Counted from the stretch's first letter, positions 45,801 through 54,677 are shown. The stretch is DNA of 64,000 nt from an uncultured bacterium (GCA_903824675.1 CAIJXV010000105.1:62001-126000), one strand, 5' to 3'. Numbers and translations: made by a program. The notes: generated by a model from the letters alone, not told the origin.

Positions 45801-46357
45801 GCCTCGGTTTGTTCGAGTTTGCGGGCGGCTTCCCGCTTATCCATCTTAAATTTGGTGATTCCGCTGGCTTCTTCGAAGATCTCGCGCCGGTCCTCGGGGC
45901 GGGAGCTCAAGATCTGGTCGATACGGCCCTGCTCCATGAGCGAATAGGAAGAGGTGCCGATACCGGTGTTCATAAACAGGCGCTGAATATCCTTGAGGCG
46001 GCAGGGGGTCTTGTTCAGGAAATACTGGCCTTCACCTGAACGCAAAACCCGGCGGGTGACGGTGACTTCGTTGAATTCGGTGCCGAGAATAGACTCGCAA
46101 TCGGTGAAGGTGATGTTGACCTCGGCCATCCCCAGAGGTTTCCGGGCGTCAGTCCCGCTGAAAATACAGTCTTCCATCTTGGCCCCGCGGAGGGCGCGGG
46201 CACTGGTTTCGCCCAAAACCCAGCGGATGGCGTCCGATACGTTGCTTTTGCCGCAGCCATTGGGTCCGACAATGGCGGTCATGCCGGGTTCAAATTGCAG
46301 GCGGGTTCGGTCCGGAAAACTCTTAAACCCCGTGATATCCAGCCATTTCAAATGCAC
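42779..46357 (-). CDS. smc: Chromosome segregation protein SMC
   Basis: This 1192-residue protein is of full family length. GTG at 46357 has GGGAG eight bases upstream. Walker A is GPNGCGKSN (31-39). Long coiled coils rich in Glu, Arg and Gln flank a hinge at about residues 510-660 (Gly-rich FPGGARLLLDK at its edge). The C-terminal head carries the signature LLSGGERTMTAVALLFSIY and Walker B CVLDELDAALDE. SMC forms a ring ATPase with ScpA and ScpB that organises and separates chromosomes; those genes are not in the window. The last 41 bp overlap the phosphatase gene. Confidence 0.97.
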   Translation of the reverse strand: MHLKWLDITGFKSFPDRTRLQFEPGMTAIVGPNGCGKSNVSDAIRWVLGETSARALRGAKMEDCIFSGTDARKPLGMAEVNITFTDCESILGTEFNEVTVTRRVLRSGEGQYFLNKTPCRLKDIQRLFMNTGIGTSSYSLMEQGRIDQILSSRPEDRREIFEEASGITKFKMDKREAARKLEQTEANLLRLADVIREVKRQIGSLQRQAGKARRYKELREELRRLDLCFSRDRLSQMDTALQQIEAELRTIAEESAGLHTEIQNLESGETEQRARLTATEEAIGQAMENRADAQTRLDRTTDTVRINRDRIRELETLADRDRRDISEAEAQIEKHRRDLDALVSSVDEARQRREQSEKEWQSRHSALQAIEQEIEARRTQLQQLRNESLEQENTIARLQNEQVQLEARDRANMLRRERLIAEKSQLTHSLQGYEERQATMVETLRALAREIEHGTALFNELNRQRASQADESRETQKTLATLQSQTAARHAQIDLLQKAEIEAEDFPGGARLLLDKTHPPAVAADQVLGPLAQHLDVAPEYRVALEAALRAWLDAVIIRDSAQAAILLQFLAERRQGAARLIALDSSASVPDNPAGPGSPLAEHVRCSEEFRPLIRRLLAGVRMVDSFSEVSGPLPSHAVWVTRDGAILRGDGAFEFWMREPGQSNPLARHHLIADLKQDLTQIEDQVRLKNDTLKALQEAGANLESAIETARSDAEDRRRTLAVRESENQMVSQEANQARDRLETVVWELHQLDEQGDGSEERQGVADRIDSAREAQSALRGQIDALGREIQGLDQRRSALYIEVGELRVRFAEARQQVEHLESRREPLKARILELETLVKGRAGGIVSYRTSIDQLTRAATEAETQIEPLQSELATAAAGLDALRKQRESQNAELGDLGARLGTKRDRLEELSGRRTEREVLFAESRMRRQNLVDRLAGDYNATPEDLHTAPDPEWPEGRPDAETLERMVEECRGRIEAMGPVNLVAIEEYQELEERHSFLTQQQDDLTAAKQQLAEMIKKINVTTSEMFLSTFARVNENFQAMFTKLFNGGTARLVLADEGDVLESGIDIIARPPGKKLQTVSLLSGGERTMTAVALLFSIYQIKPSPFCVLDELDAALDESNIARFVSILESFLNQSQFVVITHNRRTISAANTLYGVTMEERGISKVMSMKFSDYESNTKLQTNVKN

Positions 46358-46455
46358 GACCCAGACTCCCTGTTAGGATGGGCTTTACCGCCCGCGCTCA
46401 AAGGTGGGAATGTATAGCATGGCAACCTCCCGCCGACAATTTATTTTCGCTGGCG

Positions 46456-46564
46456 TCACAGGGACGCCAAGGCTGTAGCGGGTTAGACTTTAGGCTGGTT
46501 AGGTCAAACCACAAAACGAGGAGTGAACGAAATCGGAAAAGACATGGAAAATCGGGTTGTTCGG
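46456..46564 (+). repeat. Dispersed repeat, copy 1
   Basis: It matches 59671-59779: TTAGGTC, AACCACAAAACGAGG, CGAAATCGGAAA and ATCGGGTTG occur in the same order with small changes. The context differs completely at the two sites. Confidence 0.8.
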
Positions 46565-46624
46565 TCCCCGTTTCTTCAATTAACAATCGCCATAGTTATA
46601 AAACACCGAAGCGTTGATTTTTAG

Positions 46625-46777
46625 CTCCTCCCTCCCTCGCGCCGGGGGGAGGGCAGGGGTGAGGGGGAACCGTCAGAGTAAGGAAGGGTTGCTTTGGAGT
46701 GTTACATCGCATTAGCTCAAATAACCCCAAAGATCCCCCTCACCCCAACCCTCCCCCGCGCCGGGGGGAGGGAGGAG
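46625..46777. repeat. GC-rich inverted-repeat element (MITE-like), copy B
   Basis: The left arm is CTCCCTCCCTCGCGCCGGGG then GGTGAGGGGG. The right arm is CCCCCTCACCCCAACCCTCC then GCGCCGGGGGGAGGG. These arms are the same as those of 40425-40602 in the same layout, around an unrelated interior. Confidence 0.65.
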
Positions 46778-46970
46778 TCCGTAATTAGGTATGAATCCAA
46801 CGGTCATTCATTCACTGGGTTTATGGGACGGCTCCCATTTCCCGTTTGTTCAGTCCCTGCGTTTTCCTCGTAGGTCGTTCATCAGAGGTTTACGGAGAGG
46901 CGTTGGTCTGATAGCATCCCCCCCGGCTTTTACGAGCCGACCCGATTCGGCCTGACTTTCAAGGGATGCC

Positions 46971-49232
46971 ATGAACGAAAAACATATTCTGAAGATTACC
47001 GACGAACTGAAACTCAATATCCGCCAGGTGGCTGCCACGGCCGTGTTACTCGACGAGGGCTCCACGGTGCCTTTCATCGCCCGCTATCGCAAGGAGCGCA
47101 CCGGCCAGCTCGATGAGGTGCAAATCGCCCAGATCCGCGACCGATTAATTCAACTCGTGGATTTGGATGCCCGCCGGGCGTCCATTTTGAAATCGTTGGA
47201 AGAGCGGAGTCTGTTGACGGATGAACTCCGGGCCTCCGTCGGGAAGGCCGATTCCATGGCGACCCTGGAAGATCTTTACCTGCCGTTCCGTCCCAAACGC
47301 CGCACCCGGGCCTCCATGGCAAAGGAAAAGGGATTGGAACCGCTGGCGAAAATGCTGTTTGATCAAACTAAAGTGTTTGATCCCGAGAAAGAAGCGGCCG
47401 CTTTTGTGGATGCGGAAAAGAAGGTGGCCGATGTGGCGGAAGCCCTGGCGGGGGCCCGGGATATCATGGCGGAATGGATCAGTGAAGATGCTGACGCCCG
47501 CAAGAGCCTGCGCGGATTTTATGAGAAAGAATCCCTGCTGGAGAGCAAGGTGGGGACGGGGGCTGAGGAAAAAGGGGCGAAATTCCGCGATTATTTTGAT
47601 TGGAAAGAACCGATTGCCCAGGCGCCCAGTCATCGGGTGCTGGCGATGTTCCGGGGGGAGAACGAAGAATGTCTGCGGTTGAAAATCCAGCCCCAACGGG
47701 AGCCGGCTCTGGGTTTGTTGCTCAGCCGTTTTGTGAAAGGGCCCGGCCCGGTGTCGCAGCAGGTTCAGGCGGCGGCCATCGATGCCTATGATCGGTTGCT
47801 GGCTTTTTCGATGGAGGCGGAGACACGGATGAGCCTTAAGGATCGCGCCGGGCAGGAGGCCATTCGGGTCTTTGCGTCCAATTTGCGCGAATTACTGATG
47901 GCGGCGCCCTTGGGACAAAAAACGGTGCTGGCGTTGGATCCGGGCTTCCGGACCGGCTGCAAAATCGTCTGCCTCGATCCGCAGGGGAAATTATTATTCA
48001 ATGTCACCCTGCATCTGACCTCGTCCAAACGGGAGGCTGAAGAATCCGCGGCGGTCATCAAGAAGATGGTGGATCATTTCAAGGTGGAGGCCATTGCCAT
48101 TGGCAACGGGACCGCCAGCCGGGAGACGGAAACCTTTGTCAAGGCGATCCCTTTTACCCGGCCGGTGCTGATCGTGATGGTCAATGAGAGCGGGGCCTCG
48201 ATCTATTCGGCTTCCGACGTGGCGCGTGAAGAATTTCCCGATCAGGACGTGACGGTGCGGGGGTCGGTTTCGATCGGCCGCCGGTTGATGGATCCGCTGG
48301 CCGAACTGGTGAAAATCGATCCAAAATCGATCGGGGTGGGGCAATATCAACATGATGTAAACCCCGGTCAGCTCAAACAGAGCCTGGACGATGTGGTGAT
48401 GAGTTGCGTCAACAATGTGGGGGTGGAGGTCAATACCGCCAGCAAGCAACTGCTGACCTATGTTTCCGGTTTGAATTCGACGCTGGCCCAGAATATCGTC
48501 CAGCTTCGGAATGAAAACGGCCCGTTCACCAGCCGGTCCCAATTAAAGAAGGTTCCTCGGCTGGGTCCGAAGGCCTTCGAACAGGCGGCCGGCTTTTTAC
48601 GGATTCGAACCGGCGAAAATCCGCTGGATGCCAGCGCGGTCCATCCCGAACGGTATGGGCTGGTTGAGCAGATGGCCCGGGATTTGAAGTGTTCGGTTGA
48701 GGATTTGATCAAGAGCGACGAGTTGCGCAAGAAAATCGATCTAAAAAAATATGTGACTGAAGAGGTCGGCATGCCGACCTTGACGGACATTGTGAATGAA
48801 TTAGCCAAGCCGGGACGGGATCCCCGTGAGAAATTCGAGGCCTTTTCCTTCTCAGAGGAGGCGCACGAGTTAAAGGATCTCAAGCCGGGCATGAAATTGC
48901 CCGGGATTGTGACCAACGTGACCAAGTTCGGCGCCTTCGTCGATATTGGCGTTCATCAGGATGGACTGGTGCATATCAGCGAACTGGCCGATCAATATGT
49001 CAGCGATCCTGCTGATGTGGTGAAAGTGCAGCAAAAGGTCCAGGTGACGGTGATCGAGGTGGATGCGGAGCGCAAGCGGGTTGCGCTATCCATGAAGACC
49101 AATCCCGGCCAGGGACGTGCGGCGCAAGGCGGGCGCAAGGAGCCCGGTCCCCGTGACGCTCGAGGGAGTGGCGGCGGGCCCCCTCGTTCCGCCCGCCCCG
49201 ATTTCAACAGTAATCCATTTGGTACGCTGTGA
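46971..49232 (+). CDS. tex: Tex-family transcription accessory / RNA-binding protein
   Basis: This 753-residue protein has all Tex domains in order: N-terminal helical part with VPFIARYRKERTG, a YqgF/RNase-H-like domain starting VLALDPGFRTGCKIVCLD, helix-hairpin-helix segments (LAQNIVQLRNENGPFTSRSQ, VPRLGPKAFEQAAGFLRI), and a C-terminal S1 domain (PGIVTNVTKFGAFVDIGVHQ...GLVHISEL). The Arg/Gly-rich tail is typical. Tex binds nucleic acid and affects transcript elongation and stress survival. It is a single-gene unit. Confidence 0.95.
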   Translation: MNEKHILKITDELKLNIRQVAATAVLLDEGSTVPFIARYRKERTGQLDEVQIAQIRDRLIQLVDLDARRASILKSLEERSLLTDELRASVGKADSMATLEDLYLPFRPKRRTRASMAKEKGLEPLAKMLFDQTKVFDPEKEAAAFVDAEKKVADVAEALAGARDIMAEWISEDADARKSLRGFYEKESLLESKVGTGAEEKGAKFRDYFDWKEPIAQAPSHRVLAMFRGENEECLRLKIQPQREPALGLLLSRFVKGPGPVSQQVQAAAIDAYDRLLAFSMEAETRMSLKDRAGQEAIRVFASNLRELLMAAPLGQKTVLALDPGFRTGCKIVCLDPQGKLLFNVTLHLTSSKREAEESAAVIKKMVDHFKVEAIAIGNGTASRETETFVKAIPFTRPVLIVMVNESGASIYSASDVAREEFPDQDVTVRGSVSIGRRLMDPLAELVKIDPKSIGVGQYQHDVNPGQLKQSLDDVVMSCVNNVGVEVNTASKQLLTYVSGLNSTLAQNIVQLRNENGPFTSRSQLKKVPRLGPKAFEQAAGFLRIRTGENPLDASAVHPERYGLVEQMARDLKCSVEDLIKSDELRKKIDLKKYVTEEVGMPTLTDIVNELAKPGRDPREKFEAFSFSEEAHELKDLKPGMKLPGIVTNVTKFGAFVDIGVHQDGLVHISELADQYVSDPADVVKVQQKVQVTVIEVDAERKRVALSMKTNPGQGRAAQGGRKEPGPRDARGSGGGPPRSARPDFNSNPFGTL

Positions 49233-49628
49233 GGGGAGAGGTTGTTCGTTCCTTGTTGTTAAGTTGGTGGTTTTGGAGAAGCAGAGAGCAGAGAGCAGAG
49301 GGCAGAGAGCCGGAACGGCGGCCATCGTCCGCTCCCCCAGAAGTCGAGGCGTTCCTGGAAGCTAGGTACATTTAAGGGGAACACCACGCGCCTCATGTGG
49401 CGCTACTGCAAACCCGAATCTGTAAACTGTGGCGTTGGTAGTAGGCGCGCAAGAGCGCCGTTCTGCGCGGGGAACAGAGAGAATCGCCGGAGCGGAGTCC
49501 GGCTCCCACATTATGAGGGCACTGGGGACAGGTTGTCTGTCGACCTCCGGTTGGCATGGAGGTCCTCCGATTTAACGTTGGGCAAATACCCGGTTCACGG
49601 GATGAAGCGCCTGAACGAGGTTCATCGC
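49233..49628. other. Intergenic region between convergent genes, no gene
   Basis: No coding sequence is seen. A purine-rich AGAGCAGAG run follows tex. The stretch TTGGTAGTAGGCGCGC at about 49435-49450 recurs inverted near 38129-38145 downstream of the pseudopilin genes. No T-rich terminator hairpin is clear. Confidence 0.5.
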
Positions 49629-50633
49629 CTATTGCCGCCCGAATTTTTTGACGGCGGACGACAGGATCTGGAGATTCTCGCAGGGGGCGTCAAGGGGGAC
49701 GGCGCATTCGGGGCCGATGAGGTCAATCCCCGCGGCCAGTTTTTCATTTACATCCTGGACGATATCCCGAGGCGTGCCGTTTCTGATCAAGGCGATATTA
49801 CTCGTCCCCCCCATCAGCGCCATCTTTTCGCCCGCAAGTTTCCGCGCCTCCGCCGTGGGAACTTTGGAATCGAAATGGAAACATTCAATTCCGGTCGTCC
49901 GGATGGATGCCAGGCGGTCCGCGGTATCGCCGCAGATGTGAAGGATCAGGGGGCAGGCGATCCGTTCATGCAGTTCATGATGAATTTCGGCCAGAAAATC
50001 CCGATAGATTTGAGGGGAACAGAGATCCCGCGTGCAATGGTCCCCAAGGGTGATGGCATCGGCCCCGCTATCGATCTGGGCGTTGGCGAACGCGACGGTA
50101 ACCTCGATCAGTTGCCGCAGGAGGTGTTTGACGCGGTCTGGTTCCAGGAGAGTGGACGCCAGGAATTCCTCGACGCCGAAAACATGATAGCCCAAGGTCC
50201 AGGGGCCAAAGACTTTTCCCACGACGGCCACTTCCTCGCCGAGGTCTTTCTTTAACCACTTCAGAGCGTCCAACGGGACCTGGCATCCGGGGTGGTGGAG
50301 GAAATCGGCCGGAATAGAAATAGAGTCGCTGATCGAGGTGCAGATGGGATGTCCGTCCGGCATCCGCCGGATATTTCCCCAATCGACTTGGCAGCCTAAG
50401 GCGGCCGATTCATGCCAGACACTGTAAAGGGGCATGACGTTGTCGAACCCCAGGAGGGTATGTCCAGTCGCGGCGAGAGCGGCCATGGCGGGAGCCTTCA
50501 GGTGGGCATCGGGAAAAGAGACTCCGATTTTCTCCATCAGATCAGTGGTTACAATGGAGGTTGCGCTGCCGGTGGCAACACGAGTTGCGGGTCCGCGGTG
50601 CAATTTTGCGAGAAAGATTTCTTTGGGTTTCAT
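49629..50633 (-). CDS. MtaA/MtbA-like methyltransferase (uroporphyrinogen-decarboxylase fold)
   Basis: This 334-residue protein has the uroporphyrinogen-decarboxylase barrel but carries zinc-ligand residues of corrinoid-dependent methyltransferases: His232 and Cys234 in LILHICGD and Cys310 in GPECAVP. True HemE uses different residues. MtaA/MtbA enzymes move methyl groups from a methyl-corrinoid protein to a thiol such as coenzyme M. Relatives in other bacteria are linked to demethylation of various substrates. No corrinoid protein gene is adjacent, so acceptor and donor are unknown. Confidence 0.85.
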   Translation of the reverse strand: MKPKEIFLAKLHRGPATRVATGSATSIVTTDLMEKIGVSFPDAHLKAPAMAALAATGHTLLGFDNVMPLYSVWHESAALGCQVDWGNIRRMPDGHPICTSISDSISIPADFLHHPGCQVPLDALKWLKKDLGEEVAVVGKVFGPWTLGYHVFGVEEFLASTLLEPDRVKHLLRQLIEVTVAFANAQIDSGADAITLGDHCTRDLCSPQIYRDFLAEIHHELHERIACPLILHICGDTADRLASIRTTGIECFHFDSKVPTAEARKLAGEKMALMGGTSNIALIRNGTPRDIVQDVNEKLAAGIDLIGPECAVPLDAPCENLQILSSAVKKFGRQ

Positions 50634-51091
50634 AAGAGAACTTTCATTTAGCGTATTTCGGGTCAGTTTGCATTATAAAACGTTGGTGCGCGGGATCAGG
50701 AGGGGATAGCCCACCCTCTTAAAAGAAAGCCGGGGCCTGGCTCTAGGGCGCATCTGCGATTCGGTGCGCAGAAACCGCCTAAAGGGCGTTTACCCCAACA
50801 ATTTTCAATCGATGTCGGCCCGCCCTTTGTGGCGGGCGTCTGGAGATGGAGGGGGCTGGATCCGCGGACGCCGGGCGCAGAGGCCCGGCTAACAACAACG
50901 GGGAATCAGGGTTGTGGGCGAAGCCCTATCTGGGGCGTTTATCACGGAAATAGGCGAATTTGCACCGAATCGCAGATGCGCCCCTGGCTCACCACCCGGC
51001 CATTTTGGGCTTGTCGGTCGAGCCGGATTAAGCGAGATTACTGCGGCCATCATCCGAGCATGGAAATGATTCAATAAGTAGGAGCCAGTCG
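50634..51091. other. Divergent intergenic region with MITE-like element, no gene
   Basis: It lies between the divergent methyltransferase and FAD-protein genes. Most of it is the inverted-repeat element at 50746-50983. Confidence 0.6.
50746..50983. mobile_element. MITE-like element with perfect 22-bp inverted ends
   Basis: The left end (50746-50767) starts GGGCGCATCTGCGATT and the right end (50962-50983) is its exact inverse over 22 bases. Further inside, CGCCT is matched after a short gap. The 238-bp element has no open frame. A partial match to the ends (GGCGCATCTGCG) occurs near 28518. Mobility is inferred. Confidence 0.7.
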
Positions 51092-53071
51092 ATGAAACAA
51101 ACAACTCTCAGTTTTAAAATTCCACCCCGCGGCCAAGTGAAAATTCCTTGCATTCAAGTCCACAGCCTGGTGATCGGGAGCGGAGCGGCGGGGCTGAATG
51201 CCGCCGTTCAACTTCATCGGCGCGGGGTCACCGATCTGGCCATTCTGACCGAAGGGTTGCAGATGGGGACGTCCATCAACACCGGAAGCGACAAGCAAAC
51301 CTATTACAAGATGTCCCTCTATGGCGCGGATACCGATGCGCCCCGGGCCATGGCGGAAAGTTACCGGGTGGGCGGCAGTATGCACGGCGATTTGGCCCTG
51401 ATCGAGGCGGCATTGTCGCCCCGGGCCTTCCTGAACCTGGTCGACCTCGGAGTTCCGTTTCCCCAGGATCGCTACGGCCAGTTTGTCGGCTACAAGACCG
51501 ATCACGATCCCCGCCAGCGGGCGACGTCGATTGGTCCCTATACCTCCCGCGAGATGTGCCGGGCCCTGATCCGGGAGGTTAAACGCCGCGAGATCCCGGT
51601 TCGGGAACAACGGGTGGTGGTGGCGTTGGTGACGACGCCGGAAGGGGACGGGCGTCGCGCCGCCGGGGCCCTGGTATTGGACGGGCGGGGTCAATTTGAA
51701 CTCTATGCGGCGGAGAATGTTGTATTTGCCGTGGGTGGGCCGGGCGGGCTATATCAGACCAGCGTCTATCCTCCGGTGCATACCGGGGGGATCGGGGTGG
51801 CGTTGCGGGCCGGCGCACGGGCCCAGAATCTGCCGGAATCACAATACGGATTGGCCTCCACGAAGTTCCGCTGGAATGTATCCGGAACGTACATGCAGGT
51901 GATCCCGAAATTCATCAGCCGGGATGCCCGGGGAAAAGGGCCGGACGTCGAATTTCTCCGGGAGTATTTCGATACGGTCGGGCAGATGAATTCGATGGTC
52001 TTCCTCAAGGGATACCAGTGGCCGTTTGACAGCCGCAAGATGGCGGGGGGGTCCTCGATTGTGGACATTCTGGTCTATATCGAATCGGTCCTCAAGGGGC
52101 GGCGGGTTTATCTCGATTTCCGGGAAAATCCGGCGGGTTACCGGATCGACGATATGAGTGAAGAAGCCCGGAACTACCTGGTGCGGTCCGAGGCGTTGTT
52201 GCCGACGCCGTTGGCGCGGTTACGCAAGATGAATCCCGGCGCGATCGATCTGTACCGCGAAAACGGGATCAATCTTGTGAAGGAACCGTTGGAGATCGCC
52301 GTCTGCGCCCAGCACAACAACGGGGGACTGGCGGCCAATCACTGGTGGGAGTCCATCAATCTTCCGCATCTGTTTCCGGTGGGCGAAGTCAATGGATCGC
52401 ACGGGGTGTACCGGCCCGGGGGATCGGCGTTAAATTCCGGACAGGTGGGCGGGTACCGCGCCGCGGATTACATTGCCGCGCGGTATACGGGTACGACCCT
52501 GGATCTGAAGGCGTTCAAGGCAGCGGCGGGGGTGGAACTGGCCGACTGGCAAGCTTGGTTAAAGAAGTGTCGGACCGCCAAAAAAGGCTGGGCGCAGGAA
52601 CGCACCGAATTCCAGGCGCGCATGTCGCGGGCCGGAGCGCACATCCGGGATCCGCGGGTGATCGTCGAGGCGCTGAAGGAAGCCTGGGCGCAGGTGGAGC
52701 GGCTGGAGTCGGCGGGGTGTACCGCCCGGACACCGGCGGAGTTGATCCAGGCCGCCACGAATCGACAGTTATGCCTGGCGCATGGGGTTTATCTTGAAGC
52801 CCTGCGGTTCGCCGTGGAGCACGGGGTGGGAAGCCGGGGATCGGCCATGGTGCGCGATCCGCAAGGGCAACCGGTGCATTCGAAGCTGGGGGGCGAATGG
52901 CGCTTTGCAGCGGAGAACCTGGTGTTTCGCGAACAAGTTCAGGAATCCTGGCTGGAAGCACCGGGCAAAGTGGCAAACCGGTGGGTTCCCTGCCGACCGT
53001 TGCCGGAAACCAGCGGGTGGTTCGAAACCGCCTGGGCGGCCTATCGAAACGGAAATATTTACCACCCTTAA
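51092..53071 (+). CDS. FAD-dependent oxidoreductase (fumarate reductase/aspartate oxidase-like flavoprotein)
   Basis: This 659-residue protein has AGGAG at seven bases. The FAD-binding start is SLVIGSGAAGLNAAVQL (Rossmann Gly-x-Gly-x-x-Gly), followed by GSDKQTYYKMS and an internal GGPGGLYQTSVYPPVHTGGIG, typical of succinate/fumarate flavoproteins. Late motifs include NNGGLAANHWWESINLPHLF and VGEVNGSHGVYRPGGSALN. The family oxidises or reduces C-C or C-N bonds beside carboxylates. It lies 21 bp before a KdgK-like kinase gene, so it may act on a sugar acid or amino acid in the same pathway. The substrate is unknown. Confidence 0.85.
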   Translation: MKQTTLSFKIPPRGQVKIPCIQVHSLVIGSGAAGLNAAVQLHRRGVTDLAILTEGLQMGTSINTGSDKQTYYKMSLYGADTDAPRAMAESYRVGGSMHGDLALIEAALSPRAFLNLVDLGVPFPQDRYGQFVGYKTDHDPRQRATSIGPYTSREMCRALIREVKRREIPVREQRVVVALVTTPEGDGRRAAGALVLDGRGQFELYAAENVVFAVGGPGGLYQTSVYPPVHTGGIGVALRAGARAQNLPESQYGLASTKFRWNVSGTYMQVIPKFISRDARGKGPDVEFLREYFDTVGQMNSMVFLKGYQWPFDSRKMAGGSSIVDILVYIESVLKGRRVYLDFRENPAGYRIDDMSEEARNYLVRSEALLPTPLARLRKMNPGAIDLYRENGINLVKEPLEIAVCAQHNNGGLAANHWWESINLPHLFPVGEVNGSHGVYRPGGSALNSGQVGGYRAADYIAARYTGTTLDLKAFKAAAGVELADWQAWLKKCRTAKKGWAQERTEFQARMSRAGAHIRDPRVIVEALKEAWAQVERLESAGCTARTPAELIQAATNRQLCLAHGVYLEALRFAVEHGVGSRGSAMVRDPQGQPVHSKLGGEWRFAAENLVFREQVQESWLEAPGKVANRWVPCRPLPETSGWFETAWAAYRNGNIYHP

Positions 53072-53092
53072 GTGGGGTTTGGAACGGACACC

Positions 53093-54118
53093 ATGAAAAC
53101 CATCTGCTTCGGCGAAATCATGTTGCGGTTGAAATCCCCCGGTGCGGAACGCCTTTTGCAGAGCGCCTGCTTTGAGGCCACCTTCGGGGGCGGAGAGGCG
53201 AATGTGGCCGTGACGCTGGCCCAGTTCGGCGCCGAGGCGGCATTGGTGACCGTGTTGCCCTCCAACGACATCGCCGAGGCCTGTCTGGCGGAACTCCGGC
53301 GGTTCAATGTCGAGACCCGCCGGATTGTGCGGGGCGGGCAACGCATCGGGATTTATTATCTTGAAAGCGGCGCGAACCAGCGGGCGTCCAAGGTGATTTA
53401 TGACCGGGCCGGATCCTCGATGGCGATGGCGAAGCCGGGCGATATTGACTGGGAACAGGCTCTTGCCGGGGCCGGGTGGTTTCATATCACCGGGATCACT
53501 CCGGCCATCAGTGCGACGGCCGCCGAGCTGGCGCTGGAAGGGGTCCGGGCGGCGCGCGCCCGGGGTCTCAAAATCTCCTGCGACTTCAATTATCGCGGCA
53601 ACCTCTGGAAATATGGCAAAAGTGCGCCCGAAGTGATGAAAGAACTGGTCGGTTATGTGGATGTGGGGATCGCCAATGAAGAGGATTGCCAGAAAGCCCT
53701 GGGCCTGAAACTCGAAGTGGCGGTGGAAAAGGGGCATCTGGACCGGACGCAATATGAGCAATTGTGCCGGCAGGTTTTGCGGACGTTTCCCAACATGAGC
53801 CTGATCGCCATCACCCTGCGGGAAAGCCATAGCGCCGATTACAACGGCTGGGCTGCCTGCTTGTGCGACCGCACCCGATTCGTGGTCAGCCGGAGCTATG
53901 AGATTCAGGATATCGTGGACCGGGTGGGGGGCGGAGATGCCTTTGCCGGTGGGTTGATTTACGGATTACAGACGCAAGCAGATCCCGAATGGGCCTTGAA
54001 TTTCGCCGTGGCCTCGAGTTGTTTAAAGCATTCCATTCCCGGCGATTTCAACCGGATCACCCGGGCGGAAGTCGAGAAACTTTTGGAAGGCGATGGGTCC
54101 GGCCGGGTTCAGCGGTGA
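53093..54118 (+). CDS. PfkB-family kinase, 2-keto-3-deoxygluconate kinase-like
   Basis: ATG at 53093 gives 341 residues; an in-frame GTG at 53072 has no better ribosome site. PfkB features are visible: GEIMLRL at the start, [15 protein letters not shown] (sugar binding), [22 protein letters not shown] typical of KdgK, and [15 protein letters not shown] with the catalytic Asp at the end. KDG kinase phosphorylates the product of uronate or gluconate breakdown for entry to the Entner-Doudoroff route. The insertion around [18 protein letters not shown] is longer than usual. A strong hairpin terminator follows. Confidence 0.85.
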   Translation: MKTICFGEIMLRLKSPGAERLLQSACFEATFGGGEANVAVTLAQFGAEAALVTVLPSNDIAEACLAELRRFNVETRRIVRGGQRIGIYYLESGANQRASKVIYDRAGSSMAMAKPGDIDWEQALAGAGWFHITGITPAISATAAELALEGVRAARARGLKISCDFNYRGNLWKYGKSAPEVMKELVGYVDVGIANEEDCQKALGLKLEVAVEKGHLDRTQYEQLCRQVLRTFPNMSLIAITLRESHSADYNGWAACLCDRTRFVVSRSYEIQDIVDRVGGGDAFAGGLIYGLQTQADPEWALNFAVASSCLKHSIPGDFNRITRAEVEKLLEGDGSGRVQR

Positions 54119-54175
54119 GGGGAGAATTTCTCGCAGAGTCCGGGATAGGTCAGATAGAGTGACACAGAGGTAGAC

Positions 54176-54218
54176 CGGGCCGGGCGATGGGCCGGAAGCC
54201 AGCCCATCGCCCGGCCCG
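54176..54218 (+). terminator. Strong hairpin after the KdgK-like gene
   Basis: CGGGCCGGGCGATGGGC pairs perfectly with GCCCATCGCCCGGCCCG around a nine-base loop. It lies 57 bp after the kinase stop and is followed by TTCTC. A 17-bp stem without a long T tract fits a terminator or an RNA-stability hairpin. Confidence 0.7.
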
Positions 54219-54263
54219 TTCTCAACGCGGCCACCCGATTGACGAGAGGGAACAAGGGGAGAC

Positions 54264-54677
54264 ATGATTACGACAGGGGAATGGGATCGGATCAATGGTC
54301 TATCTGCGGGAATTTTGAAATGTGCGTTTCGCGTTCACACGGAATTAGGCCCGGGATTGTTGGAGTCGATTTATCAAAAATGCCTGGCGATCGAATTCAC
54401 AAGGCAGAATCTTGGATATGAGTGCGAAAAGCCGGTCTTTGTGAAATATGGGGGAGTTCAGCTTACAGAAGTTGCCTATCGATTTGATTTTGTTGTTGAA
54501 GATTTGGTTATCATCGAACTTAAGGCGGTGGATGAGGTCAAGGATCTTCATAAAAGGCAATTGATGACTTATTTGCGATTGGGACACAAACCATTGGGCC
54601 TATTACTCAATTTTAATGTGATCAGACTTAAGACCGGTATTGCACGGATTATTAATCATACGGTGCCTTCTCAATAG
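54264..54677 (+). CDS. GxxExxY-family protein (PD-(D/E)XK-nuclease-like)
   Basis: This 137-residue protein carries the name-giving motif G31-L-L-E34-S-I-Y37 and the nuclease-like block FDFVVEDLVIIELKAVDEV (Asp, then Glu-x-Lys). It ends with LLNFNVIRLKTGIARIIN, the usual family close. The function is unknown; members are small, widespread and commonly found among intergenic repeats. AT content is higher than in neighbouring genes. It lies within inverted repeats of the TTTCTCGCAGAGTC type, consistent with an accessory or selfish unit. Confidence 0.88.
   Translation: MITTGEWDRINGLSAGILKCAFRVHTELGPGLLESIYQKCLAIEFTRQNLGYECEKPVFVKYGGVQLTEVAYRFDFVVEDLVIIELKAVDEVKDLHKRQLMTYLRLGHKPLGLLLNFNVIRLKTGIARIINHTVPSQ

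Larger units (their letters stand above)
46358..46970. other. Divergent intergenic region with two repeats, no gene
   Basis: It lies between the divergent smc and tex genes. It contains copy 1 of a repeat shared with the region before sixA (46456-46564) and a GC-rich inverted-repeat element (46625-46777). No open frame is convincing. Confidence 0.6.

Noticed and set aside
49395-50255. 286-codon plus-strand frame across the methyltransferase gene
   Set aside because: Most of it is antisense to the conserved methyltransferase, and the start lies in intergenic repeat DNA.
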